Assembly: GCF_949987535.1 (NCBI RefSeq)
Contig: NC_080067.1
Location: forward strand, 27,804,039-27,868,038
Length of the DNA: 64,000 nt
Direction: 5' to 3'
Source: Balaenoptera acutorostrata
Lineage: Eukaryota; Chordata; Mammalia; Artiodactyla; Balaenopteridae
A model generated the notes under the pieces. It was given only the letters and a program-made list of their open reading frames with translations, made no database searches and was not told the origin of the DNA. Below are positions 44,746 to 56,907 of the stretch, piece after piece (positions within the stretch are counted from its first letter, which is position 1; each line of letters begins with the position of its first letter). The translations under genes were made by a program, and so were the position numbers.

Positions 44746-45115
44746 CAATAATAGCAAACGACCTAAGACTGCTGTCTAAATTTTCCTCAATCTGGCCCCT
44801 TTCTAAACTTATCTTCTACCAAAATCCCTTTGCGTGCTTTAGTCACAGCTGAATTAGCGGAGCCGAATGAATCAAGCCGAAGGCTTTCCAGGATGAGGGA
44901 GGCATTTGCCAGTACCTCAGAGAAGGATCTGTGGAAAGGGAAGAAACCAAAGGCGCTAGAGAGGACCGACATAGTTCACTAAAGCCCTCACAAGTTAGGA
45001 AGGGACGGAACTTTAGACCTAAGATTTTCAGCCCTAGAGAAAGAATATGTTACAATAGAGAAAGCATGAGCATTGGAGTCACAACACTTCACCCAAATTC
45101 AGGTATTAGTTGAGT

Positions 45116-45600
45116 TATAAGGTAAAGAAACTCAACTCACACTAGTCTGACTTGAAAAGAAATTAGTTGGCTCAACTGGCTAGCTCACCGAATGCAAGAA
45201 AAGGTTAGAGAACCAAACTAGGAGGGTCAGGGGGCAGCAGGGTCTCAGGAACTCTCAGGCTGCTAGGACTGGGTCTGTCTGACTCCTTTCTTTTACCTCT
45301 GATTTTTCTCTCACGCCAGCATCATTCTCTTTCACTACAGATCAGTATTCTTCAGCTGGTGGGAAACATGGTCATTGACGTGTCACTAGTTTTGTATCTT
45401 ACAGATTCCACTAACCCTCTCTCAGCCTGGGCCTTAACATAACAGGAAGACATTCATTGGCTGAATTTGGGTCAGGCGCTCGTCCTGGCCAGTGAAATGC
45501 TGTCAAAGCGATGATGTGCTGGGAAACAATCAACTGTGGCCAGAAGGACATAATCACGAAAATGGAGTAGCTAGGTAGATGAGGAAGAGATCTGTGGAGG
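45116..45600. repeat. Diverged interspersed repeat, family not assigned
   Basis: 'actcacactagtctgacttg', 'aattagttggctcaactggc', 'ttcattggctgaatttgggt', 'caggcgctcgtcctggccag' and 'caactgtggccagaaggaca' resemble a repeat common in mammalian introns. I recognise the text but not the family name. Confidence 0.45.
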
Positions 45601-45770
45601 GGTTTCCAGGCATCTCACAGATGCCACTAAAATCTCTAGCTGAATCATTTAAATATAAGAGAGTAAATGATTTGCCACTAATCTAGTAAAAGGTAAAGTC
45701 AAGATTTCGCTCTAGGTTTTCTGACTCTGATGTCTGTACTCTTTTCATTAGAATATTCCTAAATCATCAA

Positions 45771-45818
45771 AGGGTTGGGGGTGAGGGTGGAGGGTGGGGT
45801 TGGAGGGTAGGTGAGGGT
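45771..45818 (+). other. G-rich tract with G-quadruplex potential (plus strand)
   Basis: Repeating 'gggtgg / gagggtgg' units give at least five G-runs of 3 or more with loops of 2-4 nt. They are on the DNA strand opposite to the TFDP2 RNA, so a quadruplex would form in the template DNA. Confidence 0.75.
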
Positions 45819-46094
45819 ATGTTATCCACTTACCTCTTTAAGGCCACACTGTTCACTTTGCAACAGACTCTTCCCTAAACGGCAAGAACTTTAGCTTTCA
45901 GACTTCCTTCCCTTTTCAGAAACTAATTTTTCCCTCTTCACTGAGTTCATCTTAACGTTTAAGATGCAGAGATCGTTCCTTTCTAACTGCTGCCCAACTG
46001 AAAACATCCTCCTTGCCGTCTGACCGAATTTTTTTAAAGTGTGATATCCATAGCTGCTCTCTCACCTTTTTACAAACTATTAATTATATTTCAA

Positions 46095-46200
46095 TTCTTA
46101 AAAAAGGCACCAAGTGCCTCCTACATGATACCTACTGTGCTAGGCACTAGGGATATAAAAATAAAGGGCATAGTCCTTAGCCTCAAAGAAACAACCCAAT
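46095..46200. repeat. Ancient L2/MIR-class fragment, antisense
   Basis: 'cctactgtgctaggcactag', 'ggatataaaaataaagggca' and 'agtccttagcctcaaagaaa' match the antisense end seen also at 27735 and 41800. Confidence 0.5.
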
Positions 46201-46629
46201 TTGGCTTCTCTGCAAGTGCCCAAATGAAACTGTACTGTGTAGAGCAGACAAGGAGCTCTACTTGGTAAATCAATGTACACTTACGCTCCATAACCTTGCG
46301 AATTGGACCTTGCTGACCTCACAAATCTCACGTTCTTAATACCATTCAAATTATCCTCTCTTGGCTTTTGTAAAGACTTTTGTAAAGACTATTTCTTCTC
46401 TGTTTCACCCCAACCTTCTAGGCTGGTTCCTTTTATTTTCTTCTCATTACTTGTATTCTAAATGGCTCAACCACGGCTCTCTGTTCTTACTATATTTTTG
46501 TTTTAGAAGGTGACTGGCCACAAAATTTATTATCCACACTGGGTTAACCATTGAGAGTTAAAGGGGGCACACTATTAATAATTATACTGGGATACAACTG
46601 AAGCAGTTTGGAAAAACTGGATCATATGG

Positions 46630-47790
46630 ATTCCTGCTTAAAAACCTTCAGTGGTTCCCTTCTCCAAATCCTTCAGCATAGCATACAAAAACCTATTTAG
46701 AACTAATTGTCTCTTACAGATTAAACGCACACCTTTTTTATGGCCTTCACTCAGTCCTCAGAGTACACTCAGACTACATTACATCCAGTGGAGAGTCTCA
46801 CTTGATTTCTTCCCCATTCAACAGAAATCTCATTACTTCCCCCCTGTCAATAGTACCCAGAAACTAAGAAGCCCAATTATTTAGATGAGAAAATGGAGGT
46901 TTACCACATCAAATAACTTGTATAAATGCTACAAAATGGTAGAACTATGATTCTAATCCAGTTCTTAATTTCTTAAAGTCCACACATTTAAAGTCTACGG
47001 ATATTAATTAGAGATATAAATTCAATGAGTAGATGTAATCAAAAGGCTTACTAAAATCTAGTATTGTTCTTTGTGTCAAATATTAGTTCATTAATGCCAA
47101 TTAAACTATTCCAGATGAGAAAAAGATAAAGAAAATCATTTCAGTTCCCCTGCCTAAAAATCTGATGGTTCCCTCATCAAATAAACCACACTACACCCTT
47201 AATGATCGGATCCCAAATTGCTTTTCAAGGTCTATTTCCCACAACTCCAGAGGCATGAATTATTTACCATTCCCTGAGCAGCCCATGACCTTACTGTTAC
47301 GCTCTCAATATTCTTCACCTGGTAAACTAGTATTCCTCCAAAACCATAAAATGTTACCTCCTCAATTAAGATATTCCCAATTCCCTAAAGCAGACCTGGT
47401 CTTATTTTAAGTTCCCATATTCCTATTCCCACATCATATTCCTTTGTAAGTTACATGTCTGTGAATTCCTCCACAACAGGTTTTTGGCTCTCCAGCCCTC
47501 CCATTCCATCCCTGTACCCTTCCTGTCTAAAAAACCATCTTGTACACAGTATATATTCAAACAGTACCTATTAAACAAATAAATGAATAAGTGTCCTTTA
47601 CTGATCAAATACCTTCAGTTGCTTCCCATCTGTTAAAAGAACTCCACTGACAGCAGAAGAAATTTTATCTGCTTTTGCCTGATTTCCAGGCTCTTAATGA
47701 TTAGACCCAGATGAATTTTTATAACTAATAACTTTCCATTACTAATTACCATCAACTAGCTGTCCTCTCCATTAGTAATCCACAATTTTC
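46630..47790 (+). repeat. L2-like LINE remnants
   Basis: 'cttaaaaaccttcagtggtt', 'ttgtaagttacatgtctgtg' and the end 'acctattaaacaaataaatg' fit L2 3' ORF and tail. A second piece at 47590-47790 ('ttcagttgcttcccatctgt') is another L2-like block. Strongly diverged, with unassigned DNA between. Confidence 0.5.
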
Positions 47791-47839
47791 TGTAATGGCT
47801 TCCCAAACATGCCAGAGATATCGCTGCAGTTCTGTCCTA

Positions 47840-48770
47840 AAAACTCATGTTGGAAAGAGGATTCTGAGAAGATGCCAGAATAGGAAGCATCAGGAATCCG
47901 TCTCTTCACCTGGGCAACAATTGCACTGGCACAATCTGTCTCATACAACTCTTTTGAAACTCTGGAGTCTAATGAAGTCCTGCAACTTCCAGAGGAAGGC
48001 TTGGATGGTAAATTTCAGCTAATTTTGGTCAATTTATAGCTGACGGTGTGGTAGTAGCTACCCCTCCCCCAACCCCAGCCATGTGGCTGGCAGCTGTACA
48101 CTGTTCCTGGAGCAGTTTGCACACAGCATGTGGGAGCCAGGGTGGGCAAAAAGGGCCCGGTCTCCAAGTATCAGGCATGTGTGTCCTGGTTGGGGACTAC
48201 GGCTCCTGCTCACAGAGGTGCAGACAAAGAAGCAGGCAGCACTGCTGTTGTACCTCCTCACATCGTTCCACCCACCCCCCGCCAGTGCCCCCCTCCAGCT
48301 GAAGTGACTTCCAGGGGACTGAAAGGACTCCTGGCCTTCCCTCCCTCCTTCATACTCCTCTTTTTACCCTTTCCACAGCCAGACATTAAAGACTAGGACA
48401 TTGCATATATGGGAAAATTAGAAAGTGACCACACACGCCCAGGGAAAGGCTCAGAAAAGACCTGAGCAGACCTTAAGTTTACACCTCAGGCTGATCCTTG
48501 GCACAGTGACAGCCCACAACATTTTTTTTTTTTTTTAATGAACAAAGCCAGTTAACAAACAACAGCAAACCTTGGGGACGAGGGAAATTCTGATTTCCAG
48601 AGTTACTACGTTATTAGATTTAAACACCCAGTTTTCAACAACGAAAAATCACAACAGGAAATTATGGCCAACTCAAGGGGAGAAAAGAAATCGCAGAAAC
48701 TGTCCCTGAAAAAGTCCTGATGGCAGATATATCAGACAAAGACTTTAAAACAACTGTCTTAAAGATGGCT
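47840..48770 (+). repeat. L1M 5' UTR and start of ORF1
   Basis: 'aggattctgagaagatgcca', 'aacaattgcactggcacaat', 'actctggagtctaatgaagt', 'gtacactgttcctggagcag' and 'tgcacacagcatgtgggagc' are the GC-richer 5' UTR of an old L1M, and the end 'cagacaaagactttaaaaca' belongs to the ORF1 start region. A T-run at 48523-48537 marks a small internal insertion or expansion. 5' ends of L1 are rare in genomes because most copies are 5' truncated. Confidence 0.7.
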
Positions 48771-48880
48771 GCACAACATTATGAATATATTCAGTACCCC
48801 TGAACTGCATACTTAAAAATGACTAAGGCTGTGAATTTTGTTACGTGTATTTTACAGCAATTTTAAAAATTGAAAGAAAA
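48771..48880 (+). repeat. L1 3' end joined directly to the L1 5' region
   Basis: 'gctgcacaacattatgaata', 'cctgaactgcatacttaaaa' and 'gtgtattttacagcaatttt' are the extreme L1 3' UTR, in the same orientation as the 5' region that stops at 48770, with no ORF2 between. Confidence 0.7.
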
Positions 48881-49004
48881 AAAAAACTCACATAGGAGTG
48901 GGGACAGAGGGTATATGGGAAACAGCTGTATCTTTTGCTCAATTTTGCTGTGAACCTAAAACTTTGCTAAAAATATATAGAGTGTATTTAAAAAGTACAC
49001 AACA

Positions 49005-49347
49005 GGACTTCCCTGGGGGCACAGTGGTTAAGAATCCACCTGCCAATGCAGGGGACACGGGTTTGAGCCCTGGTCCAGGAAGATCCCACATGCAGCAGAG
49101 CAACTAAGCCCGTGAGCCACAACTACTGAGCCTGCGCTCTAGAGCCCGCAAGCCACAACTACTGAGCCCACGTGCCAAAACTACTGAAGCCCGTGCACCT
49201 AGAGCCCACGTTCCACAACAAGAGAAGCCACTGCAATGAGAAGTCCACGTGCCGCAACAAAGAGTAGACCTCACTCGCCACAACTAGAGAAAGCCCGGGC
49301 TCAGCAACGAAGACCCAATGCAGCCAATAAATAAATAAATAAATAAA
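49005..49347 (+). repeat. CHR-2 SINE
   Basis: 'ggacttccctgggggcacag' head, B-box-like 'ggtttgagccc', full body, 'gacccaatgcagcc' and (AAATA)n tail. TSD not clear. Confidence 0.93.
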
Positions 49348-49455
49348 ACTCTTACTTCAGCCACTTACTAGCCACATGACTTGGGCACCTCATTTAACAT
49401 TTTCAAGCCCCCGTTTCCTCATCTATAAAATGATACATTACAACTATCAATAAAC
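49348..49455 (+). repeat. MIR SINE
   Basis: 'cagccacttactagccacat', 'gacttgggcacctcatttaa' and 'gtttcctcatctataaaatg' are the MIR core and 3' part in plus orientation. Confidence 0.8.
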
Positions 49456-49559
49456 GTTTTTTACTCCAATATAGATGTAAAAAAAAAAATCAGGATCATG
49501 AATGCCATTCTGACCAGAAGACTAAAAAGGAACAAGAGGATTCTCAAACCTCAATATTC

Positions 49560-49830
49560 TCTAAAACACAATCATGACTGCATAATATTCCACTGTGTGG
49601 ATGTATCATATTTTATTTCCTTATAAATGGATATTTCCATAGTTTCCATATTTTTGCCATAATAAACTATTACGTAATAAGCACCTCTACACTCAAATCT
49701 TTTTCTTTTCTAATGACAAAATCCCGGAACGGTTTCCACTGGGTGAAAGAATATAAATTACTTTAAGGGGGTTGATAGGTATTACCAATTTTCTCACAGA
49801 GTGCTTGTACTGATTCACACTCCTAATAGA
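49560..49830 (-). repeat. L1 ORF2 fragment, minus
   Basis: 'tgcataatattccactgtgt', 'ggatgtatcatattttattt' and 'ttgccataataaac' are antisense L1 ORF2 landmarks, ending 'tgattcacactcctaataga'. Confidence 0.7.
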
Positions 49831-50214
49831 AGTAGATAAGAAGAAAAGAATAAATAGGATAACAAGAAGTGGATATGAAATGAAGATAATCAACTTTTCT
49901 TACCTTTGCCAACACAGGTCATAATCTTAAGAAAGTCTTTGTTAATTTGATAGAGGCTTAAGATTTTGTTTTTAAATAGCTTTTTACATGATGTCCAAAA
50001 TACTACATATGTACAATGCAGAAAAATTACAAAATATATAAAAGCACATAGGAGAAATTTAACATCATCTATAATTCAAACACCCAGAAACAGTTATAAT
50101 TAATGTCTTATATACATATATCAAGTCCTTTTCTATGCTACATATTTTTTTTTTCTAAAAAAGGAAGGGGATAATCATACTGTATATGCTGGCTTAACTT
50201 TTTGAACTTAATAC

Positions 50215-50670
50215 ACTGCTTAGTTTATACTATCTATAGAATACCACCATACAAGAGTGTCACAATATACTCATTTATCACACTGCTTCCAATGTTTCAT
50301 TCTTATCAATAATGCCATGGTAAACATTCTTTGTTCAAATCTTCCCACAGATCTTTCTTTAATTAGGATAAATCCACAAAAGAAAAAATGTTGAGTCAGA
50401 GGTTGCATATTTCTAAGATTTTTGATAGGTACTGAGCAAATTATCCTCCAAAGAGGTTGTATCACTCTATGAGTTCCCATAATTTCCTCTACTTCCCCAA
50501 AGTGAGTATTAACAAAAAACTCACTTTGCTAATAATATGACTGGCAAACATCAGCTTTGTCATTTAAATCTGCATTTTGATTACTGGTTAATTGAATATA
50601 TATTCATATTTTTATTATCCATTTGCATTTCTTCTGTGAATTTCCCACTCTGCTGCCCCGTTTTTTCTTG
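50215..50670 (-). repeat. L1 ORF2 fragment, minus
   Basis: 'ctcatttatcacactgcttc', 'atcaataatgccatggtaaa', 'aagaggttgtatcactctat' and 'tttgcatttcttctgtgaat' are in antisense L1 order. Confidence 0.7.
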
Positions 50671-52629
50671 TAATGCCAATATTTAATTTATATACTTGTA
50701 TGACATTTAGCTATGGTGTTTACTAAGCCTCCCTTGGTCTCTGGCAGTTTCTCAGATCTTGTTTTTGAAAATCTTGACAGTTTTGAGGAGTACTGATCAG
50801 GCATTTTGTAGAAAGCCACTCAATCTGGGTTTTTCGGATTTTTTTTTTTCCTCATTGTTAGGCTAGGGTTATGGGTTATTGGGAGGAAGATCTCTTCACA
50901 TCACATGGAGGACACATGCTATCAGAATGACTTATGACTACTAACATTAACTTTGAGGATCTCCTGGACAAGCTGGTGTTTCTAGGCTTCCCCACGGTAA
51001 AGTTACTCCCCCCCTCCTCCCCATATAGACACAAGTCACTCTTTGGAAGCACTGCAATAAATGTAGCCCACACTCAAGGACAGGTTGGAGGGTTAAAGCT
51101 CTACCTCCTTGAGCGGGGAGTAACTACATAAATTTTTTGGGATTCTGTACGGGAGACTTGTCTCTTCTCTCCCACTTAATTATTCAGTCACTTATTCATA
51201 TGACTATGTACTTGTTTATTTTTATTTTATACTTTAGGTTAAAATCCAACATTACGTCATTTATTTTGTTGCTCAAACTGCTCCAGTTTTGGCCACTGGG
51301 ATCTTTTTCAGGTTGGCTCCTGTGTTGCTTTGGCATGTTCCACTTTTTTCTTTTTTTTTTTTTAATATTTCCTTACTTTCTGGTACCATGTTCATTTTGT
51401 ATATTTCCTGTGCAAACATAGATTAGCTATTTTTCCAAGGAGTCCTGGATGCTTTTATTGGAGAACGGTATTAGAAACCAAGATCTGGGCGGTGAGTGAC
51501 ATCACTGGCTTTTAAAAACTCTAAAAATATTTGACTGAAATGGCATTATATAACTGTTATTTGCTTTGGAAGGAATTGTCAACTTTAAAATACTTATTTT
51601 TCTCTGCTAGGAATATGGAATAACTTTCATTTATTGAGTTGTTAAAAGACAAGACTTGCCTTGTGCTAAGTTGTTTCTTAGCATAATAAAACAATTGCTT
51701 TTCTGTACATCACAGCAATGATAGTAATTTAAATACCACTAGTATTTCCTCCATCTGCTAATGCAAATCTTCCAGACCTTACAAAGTCTCCAACAGCCCA
51801 CGGGATTTCTGTGAGCCTTTAGAGGAGTGAGCCTCAGCCTTGGCTGCACATTAGAATCACCTGGGAAACTTAAAAATCTCATGTCTAGTCACATCTCAAA
51901 CCAATTCCATTGGAACCTCTGAGGGTGGGAAGTACTGTTCTAAAGGTCTCTGGTGATTATAATGTGTATCTTAGCTAGAGAAACACCACCTTAGTCTGTT
52001 TCATGGCCTCAATGAAAGCTCATTACCAGTAAGTATTGCTGAGCAATGCTGCCTGCAGTAGGCACAGATCACCTCCCCCTTCCTCTGCAGAAACACTGGG
52101 CATCCATAAAATGCCTAAGCTTCAAGTTTTGCCTTTTTTGAAATAAGGAAGAATATTTTGCTCCCTTACTAGACTGCCGTATAAGAGATACACATAAGCA
52201 GCACTGCTTGTGTCTTAACAAGATGATTCTTGTTCAATTATGTTTTAAAAGATAACTGTTTTATTGTCTTCATAAAAACCATACCCACCCTATTCTCATA
52301 GGATTCACACATGAGTTGAATAGGCCTGGCCATAAGACAAAACTTAGTAATTACCACCATGCAATATTCAGAATCATTTCCCTTTTCCAAAGACCAAGAT
52401 TTTTCTTATTCAACCTCTTTTTCCCTCTGAGATACAATGAACATAATCATGGCAACATCAAAACCCACATCCAGCTCAACTCCTGACTGACTGACTCAAT
52501 CCCACAGACAATTGCCCTAACAGAAGTAGAAGTGTGCCCATTTCCATGTATAAATGCTACTTATTTCAAGCTCTACTGTGCTTCTGTACAAGGCATCTGG
52601 CATTAAATTAAAATTGTAAAACACACACA
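50671..52629. other. TFDP2 intron, mostly unassigned
   Basis: Contains a MER5A-like remnant (51826-51990) and a T-run at 51353-51363. The 94-codon frame at 51137-51421 is a hydrophobic low-complexity frame in T-rich DNA and is not credible as a gene. Confidence 0.55.
51826..51990 (+). repeat. MER5A-like DNA transposon remnant
   Basis: 'cagccttggctgcacattag', 'aatcacctgggaaacttaaa', 'ggaacctctgagggtgggaa' and the mirrored 'ctctggtgattataatgtgt' fit MER5A. Confidence 0.7.
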
Positions 52630-52989
52630 AAAGGGAAAAAAAACCCACTGCAAGAAATATAGCAGCCAATAGAAACAGACTCATATATGACCTGGATGTT
52701 GAAAATATCAGACAGGGGCTTTAAAATAACTATTTAAACTTTCTCATTATTAGACTGGAAGAAAAATTTTTTCCTATCTTTAGTCATCACTTGAAAAGAT
52801 AATTGAAAGTCTAAACCAGAACACTAATAACGTATTACAGGTCTTATAACTACATAAAAATAAAACGTATGCTAACAATAGCACAAAAGAGGAGAGAGGA
52901 AATGGAAGTATACAAGGTATGGTATAAATTCTTTGAAAGCAGACTGTAATAACTTAAATATGTACACCCTAGGGCAAACCACAGTAACA
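52630..52989 (+). repeat. Old L1M, ORF1 and inter-ORF part (continues at 55071)
   Basis: 'gcagccaatagaaacagact', 'atatgacctggatgttgaaa', 'acaaaagaggagagaggaaa' and 'gactgtaataacttaaatat' follow L1M ORF1 and the region beyond. Interrupted by a younger L1. Confidence 0.65.
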
Positions 52990-54844
52990 AACTGAAGAAC
53001 AAAAATCATATGATCATCTCAATAGATGCAGAAAAAGCTTTTGACAAAACTCAACATCCATTCATGATAAAAACTCTCATCAAAGTGGGTCTGGAGGGAA
53101 CATATCTCAACATAATAAAGGCCATTTCTGACAAACCCACAGCTAAAATCATACTCAAAGGTGAAAAACTGAAAGCCTTTCCTCTAAGATCAAGAACAAG
53201 GCAAGGATGCCCACTCTCACCACTTTTATTTAACATAATATTGGAAGTCCTAGTCAGAGCAATCAGACAAGAAAAAATAAAATAAATAAAAGGAAGCTAA
53301 ATTAGAAAGGAAGAAGTAAAACTGTCAGTTTGCAGATGTCATGACACTATACATAGAAAACTCTAAAGTTGCCACTAAACAACTTTGAACTCATCAGTGA
53401 ATTTGGTAAAGTGGTGGGATACAAAATTAATATACAGAAATCTGTTGCATTTACACACACTAACAATGAACTATCAGAAGAGGAGAAATTAAGCGAAAAA
53501 AATCCCATTTACCATTGCATCAAAGAGAATAAAATACCTAGGAATAAACTTAACTAAGAAGGTAAAAGAACTGTACTCGGAAAACTACAAGACACTGATG
53601 AAAGAAATTGAAGACAACACAAACAGATGGAGAGATCACTTTGTTCACTGATTGGAAGAATTAATATTGTCAAAATGAACATACTACCCAAGGCAATCTA
53701 CAGATTCAATGCAATCCCTATTAAAATACCCATGGCATTTTACACAAACTAGAATACTCCTAAAAGACCCCAAATAACCAAAGCAATTTTGAAAAAGAAC
53801 AGAGCTGAAGTTATCATGCTCCTTGACTTCAGACTATACTACAAAGCTACAGTAAGCAAACCAGTATGGTACTGACACAAAAACAGACTCATAGATCAAT
53901 GGAACAGAATAGAGAGCCCAGAAATAAACTCACATACTTATGGTCAATTAATCTATAACAAAGGAGGCAAGAATGTACAATGGGGAAAAAAAGACAATCT
54001 CTTCAGCAAGTGGTGCTGGGAAAACTGGACAGCTACATGTAAAAGAATGAAATTAGAACATTTTCTCACACTGTATACAAATATAAGACCTGAAACCATG
54101 AAACTCCTAGAAGAAAACATAGGCAGAACACTCTCTGTCATAAATTGTAGTAATATTTTTTGGATCTGTCTCCTAAGCAAATGAAACAAAGTAAAAATAA
54201 ACAAATGGGACCTAATTAAACTTAAAAGCTTTTGCACAGCAAAGGAAACCATCAACAAAACAAAAAGACAATCTACTGAATAGAAAAAAATATTTGCAAA
54301 TGATACAACTAATAGGGGTTAATATCTAAAATATATAAGCAGGTCATACAACTCAATATCAAAAAAGCAAAAAACCCAATCAAAAAATGGGCAGAAGACC
54401 TGAATAGATATTTTCCCAAAGACATACAGATGGCCAACAGGCACATGAAAAGATGCTCAATAATGCTAATCATCAGAGAAATGCAATTTAAATCACAATG
54501 AGGTATCACCTCACACCTGTCAGAATGGCTATTGTCAAAAAGACCACAAATAACAAATATTGATGAGGATGTGGAGAAAAGGGAACCCTCATGCACTCAC
54601 TGTTGGTGGGAATGTAAATTGATACAGCCACAATGGAAAATAGTATGAAGGTTCCTCAAAACACTAAAAATAGAACTACCATTTGATCCAGCAATTCCAC
54701 TCCTGGGTATATATCCAAAGAAAATGAAGACCGCAATTTGAAAAGATACATGCACCCCAATGTTCATAGTAGCATTATTTACAATAGCCAAGATAATGGA
54801 AGCAATCTAAGTATCCATCAACAGATGAATGGAAAAAGAAGATG

Positions 54845-54893
<49 letters not shown>

Positions 54894-55070
54894 TACTACT
54901 CAGCCATAAAAAAGAATAAAGTTTTGCTATTTGCAACAACATGGATGGACCTAGAGGGTATTATGCTCAGTGAAATAAATCAAAGACAAATACTGTATGC
55001 ACTTATATGTGGAATCTAAAAAATAAAACAAACAAATGATTATAACAAAACAGAATAAAACAAAAACTTA
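52990..55070 (+). repeat. Younger 5'-truncated L1 (ORF2 RT domain to 3' end) inside an old L1M
   Basis: Starts in the reverse-transcriptase domain: [18 protein letters not shown] is readable at 53010, and [10 protein letters not shown] at about 53200. The catalytic FADD box is damaged: the frame at about 53328 reads FADVMTLYIE. Frameshifts follow. The ORF2 end ('atgatccagcaattccactc', 'caacatggatgg') and a short 3' UTR close it. A (CA)n expansion replaces the 'tatatacacaatgg' stretch expected at 54845. Not functional. Confidence 0.9.
54845..54889. repeat. Pure (CA)n microsatellite, about 22 units
   Basis: Uninterrupted CA run inside L1 ORF2, flanked by 'agatgt' and 'gaaatactactcagcc'. Long and pure, so likely length-variable. 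Confidence 0.97.
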
Positions 55071-56100
55071 AAAACAGGTATATAACAAATAAGCAAAAAT
55101 AGAATGTAAATTAAATGGAATCACAAAAAAAAATTCAATTTATCCAAAATAGATCAAGAAAAAGAAAGAAACAGAACGGGAAACAGATGGATATAGAGAA
55201 AAAAACTAGCAATATGGCAGATTTAAATTCAATCATATCAATTATTATATTAAATATAAATTATCTAGAGACCCTAATTAAATCCAGAGATTCCCAGAAC
55301 AAAGAATGTTACCAGGGATAAAGACAGGTATTACATAATGATAAAAGAAAATAGCACAAACAAATGAACAGAATAACACATAACAATCCTAAATGTGCAT
55401 GTGCCCAAAACCAGAGTTTCAAAATATATGCAGGAAAAACTGACAGAACTCACAGAATAGAAAAATCAACATCATGATTGGAGACCAACATTTCTCTCTT
55501 AGTAATTAACAGAATAAGCAGACAGATAGAAAGGATACAGAAAGTCTGATCAACACTAGCAATCAACTTGACATCATTGATATTTATAGAACACTCCACT
55601 CAGCATCAGCAAAATCCACATTCTTTCCAGTGCACTTGGAACATTTACTAAGCTAGACCATGCAAGAGATTGTGAAGCAAACTTCAAAACTGCAAAACAA
55701 TTCAAATAATCTCCAAAGGATGTCCTCTGACAGCAACAGAATTGAACTAGAAATCAGTAACAGAAAAGATCTCTGGAAAAAAATCTCCAAACATTTAGAA
55801 ACTGAACAACACATTTTCACATCCATTGACAGATACAAACTATTAGAGCTCCCTCAAGGAAAAATAGACAACCTGAAAAGCCCTATACCTATTACAGAAA
55901 TTGAATTTCCAGTTTAAAACCTCTTCGCAAAGAAAACTTCAGGCCTACATGGCTACGTACAAACTCTTCCAGAAAACAGAACAGTAGAAAACACTTCCCA
56001 ACTCATTTAGTAAGGCCGGCACAACACTGATACCAAAACTAAACAAAGAAATAATAAGAAAATTCCAAGCCAATAGCCTTCATGAACCTTAACAAGTCTT
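55071..56100 (+). repeat. Old L1M, continued (ORF2 endonuclease to RT region)
   Basis: 'agatttaaattcaatcatat', 'tgacagaactcacagaatag', 'gaaattgaatttccagttta' and 'aattccaagccaatagcctt' follow L1M ORF2 order and continue 52630-52989. Frames are broken; one 85-codon piece is open (55660-55917). Confidence 0.75.
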
Positions 56101-56760
56101 GGAAAGGAATGAAATTCTGAGACGTGCTACAACATTCATGCATGTTGAAAACAATATGCTAAGTGCAATAAGCCAGATACAAAAGGACAAATAATGTATG
56201 TTTCCACTTATATAAGGTACCTAGAATCATCAAATTCAGAGACAGAAATTAGAACAGTGGTTACTAGTGGCTAGAGGAAGGGGAATAGGGAATTATTATT
56301 TAATGTGTAGAGTTTCATTCTGAGATGATGAAAAAGTTCTAGAGATGATGGTGGTGATGGCTGCACAACACTATGACTGTACTTAAAGCCACCAAACTAT
56401 ACCTTGAAACTGGATAAAACAGTAAATTTTGGGCTTCCCTGGTGGCGCAGTGGTTGAGAATCTGCCTGCCAATGCAGGGGACACGGGTTCGAGCCCTGGA
56501 CCGGGAAGATCCCACATGCCGCGGAGCAACTGGGCCCGTGAGCCACACCTACTGAGCCTGTGCTCCGCAACGGGAGAGGCCGCGACAGTGAGAGGCCAGT
56601 GCACGGCAATGAAGAGTGGCCCCCGCTCACCGCAACTAGAGAAAGCCCTCGCACAGAAACGAAGACCCAACACAGCCAAAAATAAATAAATAAAATTAAA
56701 AAAAAAAAAAAAAGTAAATGTTATGTTATGTATATTTTACCACCATAAAAAATCCTTAAC
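56101..56760 (+). repeat. L1 3' end nested in the old L1M
   Basis: 'aataagccagatacaaaagg', 'ggtacctagaatcatcaaat' and 'ggttactagtggctagagga' up to 'gttatgtatattttaccacc' with A-rich end. A deletion-type CHR-2 (56431-56712) is inserted within its last 50 bp. The older L1 text resumes at 56908. Confidence 0.8.
56431..56712 (+). repeat. CHR-2 SINE, internal-deletion subfamily
   Basis: B box 'ggttcgagccc', 'gagcctgtgctccgcaacgg', 'gagaggccgcgacagtgaga' and 'agaaagccctcgcacagaaa', as in the copy at 31366. Poly(A) 56698-56713. TSD around 'agtaaat' on both sides. Low divergence. Confidence 0.95.
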
Positions 56761-56907
56761 AGAACTTCCCTGGCAGTCCAGTGGTTAAGACTCTGCACTT
56801 CCACTGCAGGGGGGCACGGGTTCAATCCCTGGTCAAGGAACTAAGATCCCACATGCCATGTGGCACGGCCAAAAAATTTTTTTAAATAATTTTTCAAAAG
56901 TACCCAA
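56761..56907 (+). repeat. Short CHR-type SINE, 14-bp TSD
   Basis: 'agaacttccctggcagtcca' head, B box 'ggttcaatccc', end 'ccatgtggcacggccaaaaa'. TSD 'aaaaaatccttaac' at 56747-56760 and 56908-56921. Confidence 0.94.
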
